A stretch of DNA of 64,000 bases from Rutpela maculata (Eukaryota; Arthropoda; Insecta; Coleoptera; Cerambycidae): contig OW386292.2 in the NCBI GenBank assembly GCA_936432065.2, positions 135,299,460 through 135,363,459 on the forward strand. The letters run 5' to 3'. Numbering within the stretch: the first letter of the stretch is position 1; each line of letters begins with the position of its first letter. The position numbers and the translations under genes are program-made. Of this stretch, positions 58,073 to 64,000 are shown in pieces. Under the pieces are notes generated by a model. It saw only the letters and a program-made list of their open reading frames with translations. It had not been told where the DNA came from and made no database searches.

Positions 58073-59790
58073 CCCAAGTAGCAACTTTTTTTATAATTTA
58101 AATATTACATGGTTATTTTTTTTATTGTTATATTATTAATGCTTCTAAAATGCTAATTGATTATATTTTATAAGTTGCAGAAAACACTATTTGGTTGTCT
58201 GCAACTGAACTGTTTTATAAATTTATCATTAAAATGTCTTTACAGCAAAATTATAAAATATCTTATAAAGAAGTTAAGACATTATTTTAGAAATGTTTCC
58301 GAGATTATACTATAAAATATTTCAGCTTCTAACACTGAGTAATTTTATAGCGCTTTTTTAGTAACGTTCGGCAGTATTTTCAGCACCATAATAAATATAT
58401 TTTAAAATTATTTTATAGTTGTTTTCTATTATCTTATAAAACAGTTATATTAAAGCACTATTTGGAACTGTTTTGTTATTGAAAGAAAATTGTTGTTCCA
58501 GAAGTTACTACATAATTATTATATACCGTTGCAATCTACTGCAATATGGCAACGGCAATAAAATCGTTAAAAAAAAATTGTTTACGTGAATGTAAAAATG
58601 TTACTGCTAACCATGCAATAAAATATATTTCAAACAACTGATTTCCTGTGTCAGCTGTATGTTTATATTTTATCATAAGTGTATGTCTAACATTGAGTAG
58701 GCTAGTGTAGATCGTATGCACAAAAGTAGAAATTAAAAATATCAGATTTAGGACAGTGTTAAAAACTTAAAAAAAGTGGTGCTTTTAAATGTTATTAATA
58801 TTAAATAGTATTAATAACAGTGACAATAAAATATTTAAATGAAATAATAATAGATTCCACTCACTGCACTACCTAGTAATGTATCAGATCAAAAATTAAT
58901 AGCCCAAAATGCTGATTATGCTTCAACTAATGCAATAAGTAACTACGTGTTGTTGATTAAAACGGAAAAACAAAAAAAAATCTCATAATAGTGCCCTTTT
59001 ACAAGCAGCGGCTGACCAGTTAAATGATGCCGAAATAACCAAAGACGATGAAATAAGGGACAACTGACAAGAAAAACTACAGTGGAATGAGGAAGCAGGT
59101 GGTGATTCCGTATTAGATGTGGACAAAAACGCAGAATTTAAACATTTATACATACATTATTGAATTTATGCATTTACAATAAAAGAACATACAAACTCCT
59201 CTGCATATTATATATTCTCTACCGCTAATTTTTAGGTTAATTATGCAAATTAGGCTGATACTGTCTCAGTGGCTGCATTTACAACAAAATTCTAACAGAT
59301 TTATTATAAAAAAGCTGCCATATTATCTCGAAAGTAAGTAATTTATTGCATAAGAATCGCGTAAAAATTACCTAGCAGCATATTGGCCCGCGACACGCAT
59401 ATGTACGGAAAACAACAATCAGCTATTTTCTGAGATGAAGTGGGCTCTGACTAAATGGACAGAACCCTATTTGAAGATTTTATTTTGTGTGTTTTTGTAT
59501 AATTTTTCAAATTTTAAATTTCGTTTTTACCTTTGTAATGTCTAATACTAAATACGATATTTCTCTTTGCCTGGCAGAAAGTGCAATCAACATGGGAAAC
59601 TTCTTTTGTTAATGAGTTATCAGAAAATTCTATCCATTATAAAAAAAGTTCTGCAAGAAGAAGTAATTCTGGCATTATCAAATTTTTGGTTGAACATACA
59701 AGGAGAACAAAAATGTTTAATTTGCAAAACTGAAAATTTCAAGAAATGAGCACAAAAATGCTACAAAAAATGCCTTATAATTTTTTATTA
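58073..59790 (+). mobile_element. Family-B element, fuller copy
   Basis: It starts CCCAAGTAGCAACTTTTT. The first 400 bp carry TTATAAAA-type motifs every 30-40 bp. The region 58500-59600 matches 6900-7745 inverted. Two segments look coding but broken: about 58996-59161 (ALLQAAADQLNDAEITKDDE, then LQWNEEAGGDSVLDVDKN) and about 59575-59736 (VQSTWETSFVNELSENS). The protein is not recognised. The right end is not defined. Confidence 0.6.
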
Positions 59791-60159
59791 TAAGGTGTAA
59801 TTCTTGAATAAATTACATTATCGGTCAAAAAATAGAAAACACCAAGAATAGCCGAAATAATCAAAATTGAATATCTTTTCTATAAGAAGGAAAGTAATTT
59901 CATCAAAGTTGGCAAGAATAAAACTCATTTATGGTGAAATATAATGCACCAATCCTGGACAAATAGAACGGTCAAAGATGGCAGACGAAATAAAATTTCT
60001 AATTCTTCGTACGCATTGTACGTCACTTTTTTTTCCGATTGTACGTTATTTTATGTACTTTTAAGGAATAGAGTTCATTTTTTTTAATTGTTAATAATGT
60101 GCTGTTTTTTTTTAATTTTCAAAAAGAAAAGTGTATTTTTACAATTTTTAAAAATGTAT

Positions 60160-60376
60160 TCCCTAATAACACACACATGTCCATTGAGTGTTCAATGGAC
60201 ATCTCTGTCCGGATATCTTGTACATCCAATAACTGTCCAGATTAAGTAGTGATGATATCCAGCGGATGTCCATTTGACTGTAGGTGGCCAGCCATATGAT
60301 GTCCCGTTATAGCTATCCAATGGATGTCCTGTATGGCCGATTGTGTGCATTGCGGACGTCCATAGGACATCCATTG
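60160..60376. repeat. GGATGTCC motif array
   Basis: AATGGACATC, GTCCGGATATC, GCGGATGTCC, CAATGGATGTCC, GGACGTCCATAGGACATCC and others follow each other within 200 bp. It is the same design as the arrays at 14474, 49252 and 63470, with a different motif. Its right edge is cut by a foldback element. Confidence 0.65.
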
Positions 60377-60905
60377 ATTATAAAATATTATTTAGGTATT
60401 AAGCAGATCATAACTTAGAAACTTTTTATTCAATATGAAATTGTCTACTTTCTGTGTATTGGTGCCTCAATCTCTGGTCACGCTTATATACTAGTTAGGT
60501 AAATACTTTAAAACACTCGTTATTGGAGAACCTATTAAAACAATTACTCTTCTAGCTAATACTGAAGAAGTATTTAATTACATAATATTCCTAGCATAAT
60601 ACTTAAATCATTTATTTAAATTAAGTTAACGATTTAAGTATTTTCAATTTTTTTTTGCTTTAAAATGCTAGAAATCCTATCCTGTAATTCGATACTTTGT
60701 CAGTATTAGCTATACGAGTAGTTGTTTTGATTGGTCCTATAATGAGTGTTTTAAAGTGTTTACTTAACTAGTACATTAGCGTGACCAGATTGATGCACCA
60801 ATATACAGAAAGTAGATAATTTCATGTTAAATTAAAAAAGTGTGTAAGTTGTGATTTACTTAATACCTAAATAATATTTTCTAATCATATGATGAAAGCA
60901 AATAA
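60377..60905. mobile_element. Foldback element, single-unit arms
   Basis: The arms of about 250 bp pair around 60635 (TTAAATCATTTATTTAA with GATTTAAGTATT). Sequence matches the 554-1302 element, but each arm has only one unit. The right terminus TAATCATATGATGAAAGCAA extends further than the left. Confidence 0.75.
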
Positions 60906-61311
60906 ACAAAAAATAATTGTAAAAGACATATCTATTGCTATTAGATATCCAAGTAAATCGACAGCACTTTCTCATGACTCTGGTGTCCTCGGCATTTAAA
61001 GTTACACCCTAGATAGTTCCTTTATGGCTTCTACTGAGGCAAAACTGAACCTAAGTGATATTTCTTACCTGCATATTATCTTGTCCGTATATCAAAATCT
61101 GAACTACTCTAATAACCTAGCAAATATTATTATTAGTTTTAGCAAGGAATTATATATAATCATGATTAATTGTACAATTTAATACAAAATTAATACTCAA
61201 TCATTTTAGAATACTTCACTGAAATAATTAAGTGTCTAATGAGATAATAATATAAGAGAACGTTTACTAGAAGAAAACCAGTAAAACATTTAATGCATAT
61301 TAATATTGTTC

Positions 61312-61461
61312 AACAATTTAATCAAACTGTTCATCGTTTTTATTATTATGTTTCATGTTTTTAAATTCACTTCTCTCTTTAGTACGACGCAAACAACATT
61401 TTTTTTGCCTTTCTCCACATGACATTCTTGTCCGTCTTGAAATTGCACCTCTTGGCAGTTC
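61312..61461 (-). CDS. Possible small exon, uncertain
   Basis: On the reverse strand, AATTTATATTTCAG precedes a frame reading ELPRGAISRRTRMSCGERQK then KCCLRRTKERSEF, ending in a stop near 61313. The basic composition and good acceptor are the only support. It might join the acidic frame at 62131 in a small gene. Confidence 0.25.
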
Positions 61462-61914
61462 CTGAAATATAAATTACAATATAAAGTGTGTTCTTGTATT
61501 GATATTAAAATAATTTGCAATGATTAATATACTGCCAGCAATAATAATGGCACGACTGTCAAATCGTTATGGGTTCACAGGAAGAACTGAACATATATGT
61601 ACAGCTACCTACCCAAAAGTACTATATGTGACATCAGAAAACATATTTATCTTGTTTATCGAGTGATTACTTTTGCTGTCACAGATACATACATAAGACC
61701 CTTAAATATAACAGTATTTTGTGGGTTTCAAAATTTATTATAGTTTATGTTTAGTTTATGCGTCAACTTAACTTGTCAATATTGTTCAACTAATTTTTGT
61801 TATATTAGAGCAACCAATGCTATTGCGTGAACTGCCTCATTATTCATGGAAAATAAAATAAATCTTACCATCTATCTCAGTCACCGATTTGTGTAAAAAT
61901 GTCTTGTTTTACAT

Positions 61915-62022
61915 CTTATTGATTCATTTATTTATTTATTCATCTTATTGATTCATGATCCATTTCTTTGTATTTGGCAAACAAGGGTTTAATAAAGATT
62001 ATTATTATTATTATTATTATAT
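61915..62022 (+). mobile_element. Retroposon 3' scrap with ATT tail
   Basis: TTTGTATTTGGCAAACAAGG, then AATAAAGATT and eight or so ATT repeats, look like a 5'-truncated LINE or SINE end. It is inserted beside the acidic minus-strand frame. Confidence 0.55.
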
Positions 62023-62029
62023 GGCTGAA

Positions 62030-62131
62030 AAATTTTGTTCGCTTAAGAAGCTCTAAAATTCTTTGCATTTCTTCCTCAGAGTCACTGATGTCACATGAAG
62101 AATGTCCTTTTTTGTGTCTCAGTTGTCTCAT
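62030..62131 (-). CDS. Possible small acidic exon, uncertain
   Basis: The reverse strand reads MRQLRHKKGHSSCDISDSEE then EMQRILELLKRTKFF from an ATG at 62131. The part beyond 62030 is retroposon tail. The composition looks coding, but no family is recognised. Confidence 0.25.
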
Positions 62132-63465
62132 TGTTTAAGTCATTGGTAACAGTAATTATTGTTTTCTTTCTAGATTCAGAATATTTATCTAAACAATAAA
62201 ATAACTCATAGTTATGTACTCACCGCTTTTACAAAGGTAAAAAAAAATTGAATGTCAATAATTATGATTAGTTACTTTACTATTCAGTATGATACAAAAT
62301 TATATATTATATTATACTCACATCTGAATGGTCCACTACAGCACCACTATTTTTATTTTTTATTTCTACTATTCTATTATATTAATGTATTAATCTAAGA
62401 AAATTTATTGCACACCATAAATAATGCTCAAAACAAACCAGAAAGATGACGATGACATCATTATTTTTTGACACATGACAGAGACAATCGGCTGCCAACT
62501 CCGAAACAAAACTAAATTTTATTTCAAATATTGTTAAAAAATAGACTTTATTTTTTTAGGATAAAATCGACTTATTATTGTCAGTAGATAGTAAAAAAAA
62601 TGTTTTCTGATTTTTTCATCCAAAAATAATTTGGGGCAAAAACCGCCCAGATCGACTCACCTCCTTTTTAGGAAAAGCATTACTTTCACTCATAACATCA
62701 GGCATTAAGCAGTATTTTGATTTTTATTGATTTTCTAATAAAAATTTATCCACAACAAAAAACAAAACACGATTTCAAGATAATAGCTTGAATGTATTTT
62801 AATTATAAATCAATAATCAAGGTTGTTAAATACCTAAAAACTAACTAACCAACCTAAATAAAAAATTCATAGAAATATATTATGGATCTGGTACCATATT
62901 AGTTAATGGTTATTTTAAGGTCGATATAATATCTTGACAAATTAAAATTACTTCTTATATGATGACAAAGGAGTGAATTTATTTTTAACAAGTCTTTCCA
63001 GAAGATATGAGATTGGATTGTAAAATTTAAATGAATAGGTTAGAGGTTAGGATTGACGGATTGACCAATACATATCGGACAGGTCTATATTAAAATTGAA
63101 ATAAGAATCTAAGTAGCCGGATATTTTACCTTTTACCTTTTTTACCTTATTGTATTTTTATGCTTTTTAATTCTACAGTCTTCGTATCTTTGATTTTAAT
63201 AATGTTCAATTTTTGTCAAGTCACATTTTCATACTTTTTGACTTGCCTGTATATTTAACCTAAAAGTTAATGTGGTCAAATTATTTTTTATGCGCTTTTT
63301 TTAACTCATTTTCTCTGGTTGTTGGTTTTGTTTGTTTAGGTCAAATCTGCCCAGGAAACACTGATTCGTCTATTAAACATCAATTTTTCATCGCGATGTT
63401 GCGTCTATAGATGGTATATTCAGCTGTCTTATAGACCTTCAAATGTCCGCATCATTGCCCTTTAT
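62132..63465. other. AT-rich sequence without recognised gene
   Basis: No frame, repeat end or RNA gene is evident, apart from small imperfect inverted repeats. Confidence 0.35.
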
Positions 63466-63469
63466 TTAT

Positions 63470-63670
63470 AGTAGTGGGTAGACGTAATTTGTATGTTTGT
63501 TATCAACATCCATTCATTTTAGACATCTACATTACGTCTAATTTGATAATTTGATGGATATTATTTTCAATAGTGTAGACGTAATTTATACGTTTTATAA
63601 ACGTTGCGATAGACATCTAATTTTGGTATTCACTAGACTCAATTTATACGTCTATTTAAAAGCTCTATAA
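63470..63670. repeat. TAGACGTMTA motif array
   Basis: GTAGACGTAATTTGTATG, TTAGACATCTACATTACG, TAGACGTAATTTATACG, TAGACATCTAATTTTGG and TATACGTCTATTT lie within 200 bp. It is one more array of a short dyad-like motif. Confidence 0.55.
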
Positions 63671-64000
63671 TATATTTAAATTAAGGCAGAAAAGACCCCG
63701 CTCAATTCTATTATGAAATTGGGTTTCGATTAAATTTGATGAAAATTTTGAACTCTCAAATAAAAGTTCAATGACACGACTCAAAAATAAATAGTTTTTG
63801 AGATATTGCGTGCGTGTCAAATAAGCTAGGTTATTTTCAAGAATTTTTGACGTTCAATAATATTTAACTTGGGAACCATCAACTTTACAGTAACTGCTCA
63901 GTTGGCTTTACATTTTTTTTTTGAGGATTTTCTGTTAGTCATTTGCTTTATTATATTATGCAAAAATATAAAAATAGAGCATCGGTAAAATTTTCCAAAT

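Overview
The window looks like nuclear DNA of an insect with a large, repeat-filled genome, quite possibly a beetle, though the order is a guess. It is AT-rich, has spliced genes with long introns, and carries zinc-finger genes of the arthropod ZAD-C2H2 type. It also holds jockey-like, R4-like and Penelope-like retroelements, a mariner-type transposon, hAT MITEs, a 5S-rRNA-derived SINE and a solo LTR. No bacterial operons, rRNA operon, intact tRNA gene or CRISPR array are seen.

The host genes form one cluster. Two ZAD zinc-finger genes start back to back, 219 bp apart, around position 22,150. Gene A runs leftward in five coding exons (22039-21920, 21864-21553, 14413-13908, 10708-9934, 4015-3746), about 660 residues. 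Gene B runs rightward in four (22259-22366, 23160-23471, 29286-29785, 41331-42480), about 689 residues. All splice sites are GT/AG and all phases join. Each predicted protein has two ZAD domains in tandem, then an acidic linker, then about 10 or 11 C2H2 fingers. Each ZAD is split by a phase-0 intron, so exon 2 carries the second half of ZAD1 and the first half of ZAD2. A third, partial gene (C) lies at 52788-56247. It has exons 2 and 3 of a gene B paralogue in open frame, created by a direct duplication of about 22910-29880 to 51964-58072. Its first exon and finger exon are not visible in the window.

Nearly everything else is transposon sequence, much of it nested in the introns. From left to right: a LINE split by a near-perfect foldback palindrome (248-2765); a mariner inside a TTATAAAA-rich element (6.9-9.65 kb); a 5S SINE (6.3 kb); a LINE inside a long-TIR element (11.4-12.6 kb); a G-rich hAT MITE (12.7 kb); a hAT MITE inside a Penelope-like element (15.7-18.1 kb); an element with a cysteine-rich ORF (18.6-21.4 kb); three LINE fragments (24.1-28.6 kb); a solo LTR inside a TA-flanked palindromic element (31.4-33.8 kb); a second 5S SINE (35.5 kb); a CCCA-ended element carrying another hAT MITE (36.6-39.1 kb); tRNA-like SINEs (43-44 kb); an element of short dyad repeats with two MITEs (45.2-47.3 kb); three large palindromes around gene C (50.2-58.0 kb); and further motif-array and foldback elements to the end.

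Two themes stand out: the double-ZAD gene cluster, and a group of otherwise unrelated elements built as arrays of short dyad-symmetric motifs. All calls come from reading the sequence; no database search was run.
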